Positions 1 to 9,454 of a stretch of DNA of 42,822 nt are shown one piece after another (position 1 is the stretch's first letter; each line of letters starts with the position of its first letter). The stretch covers positions 1 to 42,822 of the forward strand of contig CAJTYJ010000033.1 of the NCBI GenBank assembly GCA_910583895.1, read 5' to 3'. The DNA comes from an uncultured Lachnospiraceae bacterium. Lineage in GTDB: Bacteria > Bacillota > Clostridia > Lachnospirales > Lachnospiraceae. The position numbers and the translations under genes were made by a program. A model generated the notes under the pieces. That model saw only the letters and a list, made by a program, of their open reading frames with translations, had not been told where the DNA came from and ran no database searches.

Positions 1-101
1 TTAAGCCTTTCAACACACTATGCAGTTTTCAAGAATAAGTAGCACAACAGGTTAAATTAGATGACATTATATATAGTATATGATCATATAGGAGATATTA
101 T
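1..101 (+). other. upstream segment of the first polysaccharide gene
   Basis: This is an AT-rich non-coding stretch at the window edge. The only signal I can support is a good ribosome binding site, AGGAGATATTAT, directly before the ATG at 102. A nearly identical site precedes the second gene at 1349, which suggests both belong to one polysaccharide transcription unit whose promoter lies further upstream, outside the window. No terminator or clear promoter was seen. Confidence 0.4.
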
Positions 102-1322
102 ATGAAAAAGGAAATTGCAATTTGGGGAACAGAAAATATTGGAAGAAATATGTTCTACAAATTAAGAGAAAACTATAGAATAGTATGCTGGTATGATGAC
201 AAAGTACCAGAAAGTATATTATATGGACTAAAAGTAAAGAAATTTTATAAAAATAAAAGTAATGAAAGAATAATTGTTGCAGACCATGATTGGTGCAAAA
301 TTTGTATAGAATTACAAAAAAAAGGATTACGGATTATAGATGATTATATTCCATACTGGATTTACAATAAAAAAATGATCAGTTGGAAGGATTTACTTTC
401 TGTGAATATGGAATCTATTGAAAAAATCCTTTTGCACCTGAAGAATCAAAGAAGCATTGCAGTTATTTATGGCAATTGCCAAACGGAAATAATTCAACGG
501 TTTTTAGCTGAAAGTGAAGAATTTATAACAAAATATATTATTATAAATATACCTCGAGTTTGCCAGGAAAGTGATGCGGAATGGGATGCCATAATCAGAA
601 GCAAATTATTTTCATTTTGTGATCTATTTATATATCAGATTGTATCAGATAATAATAAATATGGTGTGTTGCGTTCAACATCTAAAATTATTGAATTGCT
701 GACTGAGAATTGTTTTAAGATTTCTATACCTAATATATATTTTGATGGATATTTCCCGCAAATTGAAAAGAATAAATATAATGTGCTGGAAGATGTTCAA
801 GAAGATGGATTATTTAAATGGGGTGACAAATTTGTAAATGAGCTACTAGCAAATGGAGTGGATAAGAATGAAATTGTTAAAATAATATTTGACGAAAAAT
901 TTTTGCCTCGAATGGAGATTCAAAAATGTATTGATGATTCATTTGAGAATTTAAAACAGCGAGAAAAGAATACTAATATCAAAATTAGTGATTATATATT
1001 AGATTATTATAAAGAAAGACAATTGTTTTTTTCCCCTAATCATCCCAATAATGAGTTGCTACTTGAATGTGCTCAACGGATTTTGGATTTCTTAGGCATG
1101 GAAAAGTTTATCAAAACAGAACCAGTAAATTTCTATGTAAGTTTAATGGGAGAAGATGTTGTCATTTATCCATCGGTAATAAAAACGATCGGATTAAAAA
1201 AGTTTTATAAAAGTTTTTTCCCTAACAGGTATATAGAAAATTTAGCATATTCGGCCACAGCATATTATGAATTGTATTGTCAAATAACAAATCTAGAATT
1301 GCTGAAAATAAAAAAACAGTAA
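102..1322 (+). CDS. WcbI-type polysaccharide biosynthesis protein with N-terminal Rossmann-like domain
   Basis: The protein is 406 residues long. Residues about 110-380 resemble the WcbI family of putative capsule acyltransferases: a GNCQ motif near residue 124, a segment reading SIPNIYFDGYFPQ, and a late motif FFSPNHPNNELL. Members are found in capsule loci and are thought to modify the sugar chain, but the exact reaction is not established. Residues 1-95 are a separate domain beginning IAIWGTENIGRN followed by a CWYDDK strand. This looks like the nucleotide-binding accessory domain also found at the C-termini of three neighbouring proteins. The start is fixed by AGGAGATATTAT just upstream. 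The gene is AT-rich like the rest of the locus. Family assignment is from motif memory. Confidence 0.72.
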   Translation: MKKEIAIWGTENIGRNMFYKLRENYRIVCWYDDKVPESILYGLKVKKFYKNKSNERIIVADHDWCKICIELQKKGLRIIDDYIPYWIYNKKMISWKDLLSVNMESIEKILLHLKNQRSIAVIYGNCQTEIIQRFLAESEEFITKYIIINIPRVCQESDAEWDAIIRSKLFSFCDLFIYQIVSDNNKYGVLRSTSKIIELLTENCFKISIPNIYFDGYFPQIEKNKYNVLEDVQEDGLFKWGDKFVNELLANGVDKNEIVKIIFDEKFLPRMEIQKCIDDSFENLKQREKNTNIKISDYILDYYKERQLFFSPNHPNNELLLECAQRILDFLGMEKFIKTEPVNFYVSLMGEDVVIYPSVIKTIGLKKFYKSFFPNRYIENLAYSATAYYELYCQITNLELLKIKKQ

Positions 1323-1348
1323 GTACCCTATATTCAAGGAGATATTAT

Positions 1349-2227
1349 ATGAATTTTAGAAACAGTTCTTATTACTTATATAAAAAGGAGTGTGTAGACA
1401 GGTATATAAGCGGATGCTCTATTAGGCAAACCTCTCCAATGATAAAAGATATAATATCTATTTGGAGTAAACGAAGAGTTGTTATTCCTTTTTTTGACTT
1501 AAACGTAAACAATATGTGTACATTAAAATGTAAAAGATGTGATCAGGGTATACCATATCTTAATAACAAATGTGTATATTCTGCAGAAGATATCATTTCT
1601 GATATGGAAAAACTGTTTTGCTTTGTGGATTATGTATATCAAATTGGAATATTAGGTGGAGAACCTTTTATTAATAAAGATCTAGAAAAAGTGATAGACT
1701 GGTGTGCAAAGTCTCCGAAAATTGGTTCAATAATCGTAGTAACCAATGGAACCATTTTTCCAAGCGAAGCAGTTTTAAAAAGTTTAAAGAACAACAAGAT
1801 TATTGTTGGAATTAGTTGGTATCCTCTTAAGGATGGTTCTAAAAGGTTAAAATTAATTGAATATTGTGCAAGAAATAATATTCATTATCATGTTAGAAAG
1901 GATGACTGGTTGGATTTTGGAGACTTTAAAATTTGTAGAAATTATAGTAAGAAGGAAATAAAGGAAACTTTTTGTAATTGTTTCCTCAATAAGTGTGTTC
2001 AGTTTAATGAAGGTAGGCTATACAGATGTACAAAGACACATTTATTAAAAGATCAAAAGATAGATGATCCGGGGAAATGGGAGACGATTTCCATTCGCGA
2101 TATCAAAAGTAAAAGACAAATGAGAAGATCTCTTAAAAAGTTTTATTCATTAAAATGGTTACGTGCATGTAATTATTGTAATACAGGTGAAAAGTTGACA
2201 ACTATTCCTTTAGGAGAACAGTTATAG
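1349..2227 (+). CDS. radical SAM protein with SPASM-like C-terminal cysteines
   Basis: The protein is 292 residues from the chosen ATG. It has the CX3CX2C cluster of radical SAM enzymes (CTLKCKRC, about residues 56-63), then a GGEP motif in the segment GILGGEPF, both typical of the S-adenosylmethionine-cleaving core that binds a 4Fe-4S cluster. The C-terminal third has further cysteines (FCNCFLNKC, LYRC, CNYCNTG) resembling an auxiliary SPASM/twitch cluster. The frame stays open upstream to 1277, but the ATG at 1349 has a strong AAGGAG site and clears the preceding stop, so it is preferred. It lies between a WcbI-type gene and a glycosyltransferase, suggesting modification of a sugar or surface polymer. 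The substrate cannot be told from sequence. Confidence 0.75.
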   Translation: MNFRNSSYYLYKKECVDRYISGCSIRQTSPMIKDIISIWSKRRVVIPFFDLNVNNMCTLKCKRCDQGIPYLNNKCVYSAEDIISDMEKLFCFVDYVYQIGILGGEPFINKDLEKVIDWCAKSPKIGSIIVVTNGTIFPSEAVLKSLKNNKIIVGISWYPLKDGSKRLKLIEYCARNNIHYHVRKDDWLDFGDFKICRNYSKKEIKETFCNCFLNKCVQFNEGRLYRCTKTHLLKDQKIDDPGKWETISIRDIKSKRQMRRSLKKFYSLKWLRACNYCNTGEKLTTIPLGEQL

Positions 2228-2249
2228 AAAGCGGTGAAGGGAAAATCAA

Positions 2250-3221
2250 ATGAACAAGAGACACTATGTTACAATATTTGATTCAAAATATCTGTTGAGA
2301 GGATTGGCATTGTATGAATCATTATGTACGAATACGCGCAATTTTGTATTACATATAATTGCTTTTGACAATGAGAGCTATGAGAAATTAGTTGAGCTCA
2401 ATTTAGAAAATGCAGATATTATTCCCTTGGAGAAATTTGAGGATGAAGAACTTTTATCGGTAAAAGACAAGAGATCAAAAGGCGAATATTGTTGGACAAG
2501 TACTGCAAAATCAATTTTATATATATTTGATACTGAGCAGTGTGAGGATTGTACATATTTAGATTCTGATATATATTTTTTCGGTGATCCAGAAATTTTG
2601 CTATCAGAACTTCCAGAAGAAAAAAGCGTTTTAATTACAGAACATCGTTATACTCCAGAATATGACCAGACAGAAATATCTGGGAAATACTGCGTTCAAT
2701 TTATGTTTTTCAAAAATGATGAAAATAGTCAAATAGTGTTAAATTGGTGGAAAGACAGATGTATTGAATGGTGTTATGCTGTACCTGAGGACGGAAAGCT
2801 TGGTGATCAAAAATATTTAGATGATTGGATGAATTGCTTTGAAGGAATCTATGAGCTTCAGCACCTGGGAGGTGGCATTGCACCTTGGAATATTCAGCAA
2901 TATAGCTTTTATAGAGAAGGGCAACATGTGGAATTTATTCATAAAGTAACAGGTGTTAGAGATCAGGTTATTTTTTATCATTTTCACAATGTAGAGTTTT
3001 TTGAACAAGATGTGGTGCGTCTTACTTCTGCGATGTATAAAATACCAAGTACAGGTGTTTTTATTATTTATAAAGATTATATAAGAAAATGTATGCAATT
3101 ATGTCAAAAATATAGATTAATAGATAATATGAAGTTGTGGAGAAATGAGTCAACATATAATTCAGATGTTGAGATCATGCTTTATCATAAAAATTTTTTT
3201 GCACATTCTTTATTTTTATAA
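2250..3221 (+). CDS. GT-A fold glycosyltransferase with DXD motif
   Basis: The protein is 323 residues. It starts with a short beta strand typical of nucleotide-sugar transferases (YVTIFDSKYLLRGLALYESL) and has a clear LDSDIYFFGDPE segment, whose DSD is the metal and nucleotide-sugar binding motif of GT-A enzymes. The arrangement recalls GT8-like transferases and related proteins of O-antigen and capsule loci. It has no signal peptide or membrane segment, so it probably acts on the cytoplasmic face of the membrane. The start is supported by GAAGGG about ten bases upstream. The gap to the previous gene is only 22 bases, consistent with one operon. The donor and acceptor sugars are unknown. Confidence 0.7.
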   Translation: MNKRHYVTIFDSKYLLRGLALYESLCTNTRNFVLHIIAFDNESYEKLVELNLENADIIPLEKFEDEELLSVKDKRSKGEYCWTSTAKSILYIFDTEQCEDCTYLDSDIYFFGDPEILLSELPEEKSVLITEHRYTPEYDQTEISGKYCVQFMFFKNDENSQIVLNWWKDRCIEWCYAVPEDGKLGDQKYLDDWMNCFEGIYELQHLGGGIAPWNIQQYSFYREGQHVEFIHKVTGVRDQVIFYHFHNVEFFEQDVVRLTSAMYKIPSTGVFIIYKDYIRKCMQLCQKYRLIDNMKLWRNESTYNSDVEIMLYHKNFFAHSLFL

Positions 3222-3274
3222 TTGATATAGGAAAATGGAAGATATAATATTGTTTGATGAAGAGGGGAAATATT

Positions 3275-4312
3275 ATGCAAGCATCACATTTTTTTAAAAA
3301 TAAGATACTGATGATCACAGGGGGGACAGGCTCTTTTGGTTCTACAGTATTAAAACATTTCCTTGATTCTGATCTTTCTCAAATTCGTATTTTTTCAAGA
3401 GATGAAAAAAAGCAGGATGATATGCGACATATTTTACAGGCAGAACATCCGGGGCATTCAGATAAGGTAAAATTTTATATAGGAGATGTACGTGATATAC
3501 GTTCGGTTCAGGATGCAATGCAGGGGGTCGATTATGTGTTTCACGCGGCAGCATTAAAGCAGGTGCCATCTTGTGAATTTTTTCCGATGGAGGCTGTAAA
3601 GACAAATGTGGAGGGAACGGACAATGTACTGCATGCGGCGGTGGCGGCCGGAGTTAAAAAAATTGTTTGTTTGTCAACAGATAAGGCAGCTTATCCTATC
3701 AATGCTATGGGTATTTCCAAGGCAATGATGGAAAAAGTCATTGGGGCAAATGCCCGAGTTGCAGCAGGAAGGACAACAATCTGCTGTACAAGATATGGCA
3801 ATGTTATGTGCAGCAGAGGATCTGTTATTCCACTGTTTATTGAACAGATCAAATCAGGCAAGCCAATTACGATTACAAATCCAGAAATGACTAGGTTCTT
3901 AATGAATTTGGATGAGGCAGTGTCGCTAGTCATGTTTGCATTTGAACATGGTGAGCCGGGGGATTTGTTTGTACAGAAGTCAGATGCAAGTACAATTGGA
4001 GATTTGGCAAAGGCAGTACAGAAGCTGTTTGGAGATACAGGTACAAAAGTTATTGGAACAAGGCATGGAGAAAAATTATATGAGACATTGATGACAAATG
4101 AAGAATGTGTTAGAAGTGTTGATATGGAACATTATTATCGTGTGCTGCCAGATGGAAGAGATTTAAACTATGACAAATTTTTTGTAAAAGGAAGCACGCA
4201 GTCAATGGCAGGTGATTCCTATACTTCTCATAATACAAGGAGATTGGATGTGGAGGGAACTGTTAAAAAAATTTTGTCAACTGATTATGTGAAAGAGGCT
4301 TTAGGTATATGA
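3275..4312 (+). CDS. capE: UDP-GlcNAc 4,6-dehydratase/5-epimerase (first step to UDP-L-FucNAc)
   Basis: The protein is 345 residues, normal for CapE/FnlA/WbjB. It is an extended short-chain dehydrogenase with a TGGTGSFG nucleotide-binding loop near the N-terminus, the family segment FSRDEKKQDDMRH, and NAMGISK, where methionine replaces the usual catalytic tyrosine. That SMK-type triad is characteristic of this dehydratase group. The family converts UDP-D-GlcNAc to a 2-acetamido-2,6-dideoxy-4-keto sugar with inversion at C5. An in-frame TTG at 3254 is possible, but the ATG at 3275 has a GAGGGG site and is preferred. The stop overlaps the start of the next gene by four bases, and all three pathway genes follow in order, which strengthens the call. 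Confidence 0.92.
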   Translation: MQASHFFKNKILMITGGTGSFGSTVLKHFLDSDLSQIRIFSRDEKKQDDMRHILQAEHPGHSDKVKFYIGDVRDIRSVQDAMQGVDYVFHAAALKQVPSCEFFPMEAVKTNVEGTDNVLHAAVAAGVKKIVCLSTDKAAYPINAMGISKAMMEKVIGANARVAAGRTTICCTRYGNVMCSRGSVIPLFIEQIKSGKPITITNPEMTRFLMNLDEAVSLVMFAFEHGEPGDLFVQKSDASTIGDLAKAVQKLFGDTGTKVIGTRHGEKLYETLMTNEECVRSVDMEHYYRVLPDGRDLNYDKFFVKGSTQSMAGDSYTSHNTRRLDVEGTVKKILSTDYVKEALGI

Positions 4313-5541
4313 AAATTTTAGTTACTGGTTCGGAGGGATTTGTAGGAAAGAATCTTGTTGCTGCTTTGGAAAATATTCGAGATGGGAAAGATCATGTTCA
4401 TATTTTGAAAGGCCTAAAGAATCCTGCTGATTTGGAGGTCATTACCTGTGGTAGACATTATCCGGAGGAAGCATTGGAGGATGCTTGCAGAGATTGTAGC
4501 TTTGTGTTTCATTTTGCAGGGGTAAATCGTCCGAAGAATGCTTTTGAATTTATGAAGGAGAATTACGGGTTCACGAAAAAGCTGCTTGATACATTAAAAA
4601 AACAGCATAACAAGTGCCCTATAATGTTAGCTTCTTCTATACAGGCGTCTTTAGTGGGGAAATATGAAGTTTCAGAATATGGAAGATCAAAACAGAAAAG
4701 TGAAGAGCTGTTATTTTCTTATGCCAATTCTGAAGATGTTCGAGTATGTGTTTACCGTTTTCCGAATTTATTTGGAAAGTGGTGCAAACCAAACTATAAT
4801 TCGGTGATAGCAACATTTTGCTATAATATCGCCAGGAATCTTCCGGTGCAGGTAAATGATCGAGATACAGAATTGGAGCTGCTTTATATAGATGAGCTTG
4901 TAGATGCGATGATTGATGCGTTTAATGGCGATGAATATCGTTGTGAATATGATGGTCTTGCTGTAAATACCATAAAGGAAGGACACTTTTGTTATGTTCC
5001 TTTGACATACCGAAAAACTCTTGGTGAAATTGTTGACTTGCTGGAAATATTCCAAAAATATCCTCGGTCTATTGTAATGCCAGAAATGTCCTGCAATTCG
5101 TTTGAAAAGAGACTTTATGCCACCTATTTGTCTTATCTTCCTCCTGAGAAAATGAAGTTTTCATTAAAAATGAATATTGATGAACGGGGAAGTTTTACGG
5201 AACTAATCAGGACAAAAAATTGCGGGCAGTTCTCGGTTAATATCAGTAAACCTAAGATTACCAAAGGGCAGCACTGGCATTACACAAAATGGGAACTTTT
5301 TATCGTTGTAGCAGGTCATGGACTGATTCAGGAACGTCAAATTGGAACAGATGATCAGGGGAATCCATATCCAGTTATAGAATTTGAAGTTCATGGGGAT
5401 CAGATGGAAGCTATTTACATGTTGCCTGGATATGCACATAAAATTATTAATCTATCAGATACAGAGGATCTAATTACAATTATGTGGGCAAATGAACAGT
5501 TTGAATCAAAGCGACCAGATACTTTTTTCGAACCAGTCTGA
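4309..5541 (+). CDS. capF: bifunctional SDR-cupin reductase of the UDP-L-FucNAc pathway
   Basis: The protein is 410 residues. The N-terminal part is a short-chain dehydrogenase: GSEGFVGKN at the nucleotide-binding loop and a YGRSK (YxxxK) catalytic pair near residue 128. The C-terminal 120 residues form a cupin with metal-ligand type histidines (KGQHWHYTKWE, then PGYAHKI). This two-domain build is typical of CapF/FnlB/WbjC, which epimerises at C3 with the cupin and then reduces the 4-keto group with NADPH, giving UDP-2-acetamido-2,6-dideoxy-L-talose. It starts with an ATGA overlap on capE, so translation is probably coupled. Confidence 0.92.
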   Translation: MKILVTGSEGFVGKNLVAALENIRDGKDHVHILKGLKNPADLEVITCGRHYPEEALEDACRDCSFVFHFAGVNRPKNAFEFMKENYGFTKKLLDTLKKQHNKCPIMLASSIQASLVGKYEVSEYGRSKQKSEELLFSYANSEDVRVCVYRFPNLFGKWCKPNYNSVIATFCYNIARNLPVQVNDRDTELELLYIDELVDAMIDAFNGDEYRCEYDGLAVNTIKEGHFCYVPLTYRKTLGEIVDLLEIFQKYPRSIVMPEMSCNSFEKRLYATYLSYLPPEKMKFSLKMNIDERGSFTELIRTKNCGQFSVNISKPKITKGQHWHYTKWELFIVVAGHGLIQERQIGTDDQGNPYPVIEFEVHGDQMEAIYMLPGYAHKIINLSDTEDLITIMWANEQFESKRPDTFFEPV

Positions 5542-5556
5542 AAGGATATGTAAATA

Positions 5557-6756
5557 ATGAAGGTGCAAGCAGATTATAGTGATGTGAAGTTTATTAATAA
5601 TGGGAAAATAAAATTGCTTATTATCGTGGGTACACGGCCAGAAGTGATTCGCTTGGCTGCAACTATTGATAAATGCCGTAAATATTTTGATACAATTTTG
5701 GCACACACAGGACAGAATTATGATTTTCATTTAAATGGTATATTTTTTCAGGATTTAAAACTAAATAAGCCGGATGTATATATGGACGTTGTAGGAGAAG
5801 ATTTAGGAGCTACGATAGGAAATATCATCAATTGTTCTTTTAAATTAATGGAACAGATAAAACCAGATGCTTTGCTGATATTGGGGGACACGAACAGTTG
5901 CCTGGCTGCGATAGCGGCAAAGAGACTTCATATTCCGATTTTTCACATGGAAGCTGGGAATCGTTGTAAAGATGAATGTTTGCCAGAAGAGACAAACAGG
6001 CGTATTGTAGATATTATTTCAGATGTGAATATGGCCTATTCGGAACATGCCAGACGGTATTTGGCCGAATGTGGTTTGCCAAAAGAGAGAACCTTTGTTG
6101 TTGGGTCGCCAATGGCTGAGATCTTGCATAAGAGTCTTCCGGAAATTATGTCGTCTGATATATTAAAAAGATTAGGAATAGAAGCAAAGAAGTATATTTT
6201 GCTTTCGGCACACAGGGAAGAAAATATTGATACTGAAAAAAATTTTATAAGGTTATTTCAGGCAATTAATAAACTGGCAGATCGATATGATATGCCGATC
6301 CTGTATTCCTGCCATCCTAGGAGTAAAAAGAGGTTGGAGGAAGCTGATTTTCAACTTGACAAACGAGTGATTCGACATGAACCACTTGGCTTTTTTGATT
6401 ATAATCATCTGCAGATGAACGCTTTTTTAGTGGTATCAGATTCGGGTACTCTTCCGGAAGAAAGTAGTTTTTTTACTTCTATAGGGTTTTCTTTTCCCGC
6501 AGTTTGTATTCGTACTTCTACAGAAAGACCAGAGGCGATGGAAAAAGGTTGCTTTGTTTTGGCCGGTATTGGTGAAGATTCACTTTTGCAATCAGCTCAA
6601 TTAGCGGTGGATCTGGTATCGAATGCAGACTATGGTATACCAGTGCCAGACTATATAGAAGAAAATGTATCTACGAAGGTTGTAAAAATTATTCAATCTT
6701 ATACGAAAATTGTAGATGAGGTTGTATGGAGAAAAGAGGACAAGCATGTTAAATAA
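5557..6756 (+). CDS. capG: UDP-N-acetylglucosamine 2-epimerase family, UDP-L-FucNAc synthase
   Basis: The protein is 399 residues of the non-hydrolysing UDP-GlcNAc 2-epimerase fold. It has IVGTRPEVIRL near the N-terminus, a GDTNSCLAA segment, and HMEAGNRCKDECLPEETNRR, the conserved region around the active site. Its position directly after capE and capF identifies it as CapG/FnlC/WbjD, which epimerises C2 of the talose intermediate to give UDP-N-acetyl-L-fucosamine. A plain UDP-ManNAc epimerase is the alternative, but the gene order argues against it. The start is preceded by GAAAGGATATG. The 3' end overlaps the next gene by 11 bases. Confidence 0.9.
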   Translation: MKVQADYSDVKFINNGKIKLLIIVGTRPEVIRLAATIDKCRKYFDTILAHTGQNYDFHLNGIFFQDLKLNKPDVYMDVVGEDLGATIGNIINCSFKLMEQIKPDALLILGDTNSCLAAIAAKRLHIPIFHMEAGNRCKDECLPEETNRRIVDIISDVNMAYSEHARRYLAECGLPKERTFVVGSPMAEILHKSLPEIMSSDILKRLGIEAKKYILLSAHREENIDTEKNFIRLFQAINKLADRYDMPILYSCHPRSKKRLEEADFQLDKRVIRHEPLGFFDYNHLQMNAFLVVSDSGTLPEESSFFTSIGFSFPAVCIRTSTERPEAMEKGCFVLAGIGEDSLLQSAQLAVDLVSNADYGIPVPDYIEENVSTKVVKIIQSYTKIVDEVVWRKEDKHVK

Positions 6757-7972
6757 GATTTTTCCGTTAGTATCAATTGTTATACCAGTTTATAATGGCG
6801 CTAATTATTTAAAAGAAGCAATTGACAGCGCTTTGAATCAAACCTATCCTAACTGTGAAATTATAGTGGTAAATGATGGTTCTACAGATCAGGGAAAGAC
6901 AGAGTGTATTGCTCTTTCCTATGGAGAAAAGATTCGTTATTTTTCTAAGGAGAATGGAAAAGTTTCAACTGCATTAAATATGGGGATAAGAGAAATGGAG
7001 GGACAATATTTTGCGTGGTTGTCTCATGATGATATATTTTATCCTGATAAAATTGAAAAACAAGTGAAAGTGATGCAGAAGACAGGGGCTAGTGTAGTGG
7101 CCGCATCATGCAATTTTTTTTGGGATAATGGAAGAAAGATTCCTTTTCGAATGACTACATTTTATGATAAGAGTAGATTGGAGACAGGTGTATTCCCAGT
7201 TATACATGGTATGATGCAGTTTGGTGGAATATTGTTACAACGAGATATTTTTGAAAAATATGGTTTGTTTCGAGAAGACTTATTTACAGTACAGGATTAT
7301 GAATTTTTGTTTCGTATATTGAGAAGGGAAAAATGTATTTTTATGGATGATATTGTGAATGGTGTCAGGTGTCATCCAGCACAGGTAGGAAATACTTCTC
7401 AGTACATGGAAAAAGAGAAAGATGAAATGTATGAGATGTTCTTGAACGAATTGACACCAGAGGAACAAGTGCAGATTTATGGGAGTTCTTATAATTTCTA
7501 TTATCAAATATTGTTAAGGCTCATATCATTACCATATACTCCGAAAAGTTACTCTTGTTGTGTAAAAAAAGTAAAAGGATTTATAAATGAAGGGCAAGGT
7601 GTATCTGATCAGAATTGTGTATATATCTATGGGGCAGGAACATATGGAAGGCGGCTTTTGTTTGATTTGAGGTGCAGAGGAATCCAGGTAAAAGGTTTTA
7701 TAGATAAGAATGTAGCATTAAAGGATCAGATGATAGATGGTGTGAATTGTCATACATTAGACGAAGTGGATGGACTCAATAAAGATGGAACTATTATCGT
7801 TGCTTCAGAATATCAGGAAGAGATGGCAAATGTATTGTGTAAGTTAGGTATTCATAAATATGTATTAAAAAAAGCATATGAGCAGACACATCAGATGATT
7901 CAAATTCCACCGCTTGTAGAAAATGTTACTTATTGGATTGAGCAATATAGGGAAAATAACTGGAAAAAGTAG
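6746..7972 (+). CDS. family 2 glycosyltransferase with C-terminal Rossmann-like domain
   Basis: The protein is 408 residues. The N-terminal GT2 domain has VSIVIPVYNG, NDGSTD (about residues 43-48) and a SHDD metal-binding motif near residue 94, with a VQDYEF segment in the acceptor region. From about residue 285 it changes to a separate domain with the strand-loop YIYGAGTYGRRLL and a following GFIDKN, matching the accessory domain in other proteins of this locus. The frame is open from 6716, but the ATG at 6746 follows AAGAGG and gives the usual GT2 N-terminus, so it is chosen. It starts inside the end of capG. It probably adds one sugar, possibly L-FucNAc, to the lipid-linked repeat unit; that substrate is inference. 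Confidence 0.85.
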   Translation: MLNKIFPLVSIVIPVYNGANYLKEAIDSALNQTYPNCEIIVVNDGSTDQGKTECIALSYGEKIRYFSKENGKVSTALNMGIREMEGQYFAWLSHDDIFYPDKIEKQVKVMQKTGASVVAASCNFFWDNGRKIPFRMTTFYDKSRLETGVFPVIHGMMQFGGILLQRDIFEKYGLFREDLFTVQDYEFLFRILRREKCIFMDDIVNGVRCHPAQVGNTSQYMEKEKDEMYEMFLNELTPEEQVQIYGSSYNFYYQILLRLISLPYTPKSYSCCVKKVKGFINEGQGVSDQNCVYIYGAGTYGRRLLFDLRCRGIQVKGFIDKNVALKDQMIDGVNCHTLDEVDGLNKDGTIIVASEYQEEMANVLCKLGIHKYVLKKAYEQTHQMIQIPPLVENVTYWIEQYRENNWKK

Positions 7973-8081
7973 AAAAAATTCATTAAAGACTGTAAGTATT
8001 TGTATATAGTGTAATGACAAAAAGATTTGTTCTCGATAGATTTTGGGAACGGTAGTAAATAGATATTGGAGGATGTGACAT

Positions 8082-9393
8082 ATGTGTAATTATTTAGATA
8101 GAGTTGAGAAGTTTAATCAAGAATATATGGGTAAGACAATTTGGGATTGTAATTACTTAGGTAAATGGATTAATTTTGATTTTCAACATGTAACTTTTTG
8201 CTGTTCGAGGACAAATCAGCATACAATGGACAATCCACCTGTTTGCGATATAGATGAGATTAAGGCGGGCAAATTAGATCGAAAGCTTTTCTTGGAGAGA
8301 TTAATTGAAGTATATGAAAGAAATCAAAAGGGAGTTGGTCCATGTAATGGTTGTAAGCACTTAAAAAGACAAAAATGTAATGGGATTCCATTAACAAATT
8401 TAATTGAACATATATCATACAATAATTACAGAGGTTGTAACTCTAGATGTGTATATTGTTTTCAGGAAAAAACAAAGTTAATGGAACCATATAAAGCGTA
8501 TGAATTGGTGGATAAAATGTATGAGGAGAATATGTTGGCGTCTAGGTGTTCATTAGATTTTGGGGGGGGAACCAACAATTTTACCAGACTTTGCAAAATA
8601 TCTAGGGGTAGCAGATAAGTATGGATGGAATATGACAATAAGTACAAGTGGAATTCTTTTTTCTGAGTATATTTTGCAAGGACTTAAACAAGGAGTTTAT
8701 TCCATACATATTAGTCCAGATGCAGGTACTGAAGAGACATATTATAAAATTAAAGGCCAACGTGCATATAAAAGAGTTTGGAAAAACATAGGTGAGTATT
8801 GCAAATTTTCGGATTCGGTTTTTGTACGATATATTTTGTCTTCAATGAATTCCTCCAAAGAGGAAGTAGATGCGTTTGTAAATATGTGTATGAAAAATCA
8901 TGTAAAGAATGTTGTCATTTCTGCGGAACATGAGGCTGCAAGAGGCATAAATGATAGAATTTATTGGAGTTATGGAGAAGATGAATATAAGGCAAACGCA
9001 TATATGGTGAAAGAATGTATGAAATATGGTTTGGCTACACATATGTATTTGGCTGGAATGTCTGAAAAAAATGAGAAAAGGGTACTAAAGCAGTTTCTAG
9101 ATGATGGGATTAATGAGCTTGTTGACAATGGGAAATTATTTATTTTTGGTATAGGAGAAAGGGGTAAACAGTTAATTAAACAATTGAAAACTGCAGGAGG
9201 TACGATCTCAGGGTTTATTGATAATTATGTTAAAGCTGAGAACAATGAATATTGTGGTGTACCACAAGTTGAATATAGTGATATTGATAAGGAGAGAGAT
9301 ATGATTTTAATCTCACCAGTGAATTATAAAGAAATAGAAAAAATACTGAATGATTTGGGTTATCAGAATATTTATAAATTGTATTTGGATTAA
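8082..9393 (+). pseudogene. radical SAM protein split by a frameshift in a poly-G run, with C-terminal Rossmann-like domain
   Basis: Two overlapping frames, 8082-8618 and the frame continuing to 9393, are parts of one gene. The first carries N-terminal cysteines (VTFCCS, CNGCKH, RQKCNG) and the radical SAM cluster GCNSRCVYC. It breaks after LDF at the eight-G run 8562-8569. The other frame resumes as GGEPTILPDF, the canonical GGEP motif. Removing one G gives a continuous 436-residue protein. The final 85 residues are the accessory domain (IFGIGERGKQL, then GFIDNY). The start has GGAGG upstream. The gene may be phase-variable, dead, or intact with a homopolymer error; the sequence alone cannot decide. 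As read, translation ends at 8618 and only the N-terminal 178 residues are made. Confidence 0.82.
8562..8569 (+). repeat. poly-G tract (eight G) at the frameshift point
   Basis: Eight consecutive G bases sit in the codons for the GGEPT motif of the radical SAM gene. A seven-G tract would restore the reading frame. It stands out against the AT-rich surroundings. Such tracts can change length by slipped-strand mispairing and are also common places for base-calling error. Confidence 0.85.
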
Positions 9394-9454
9394 TAGAATG
9401 GGAGTTATTACAAGAAAAATAATTGTATAAACATACTATTATGAGGTGATAAAA

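Noticed and set aside
5506..5730. Several short minus-strand frames in the polysaccharide locus
   Set aside because: They overlap well-identified + strand genes, lack binding sites and show no similarity to known families.
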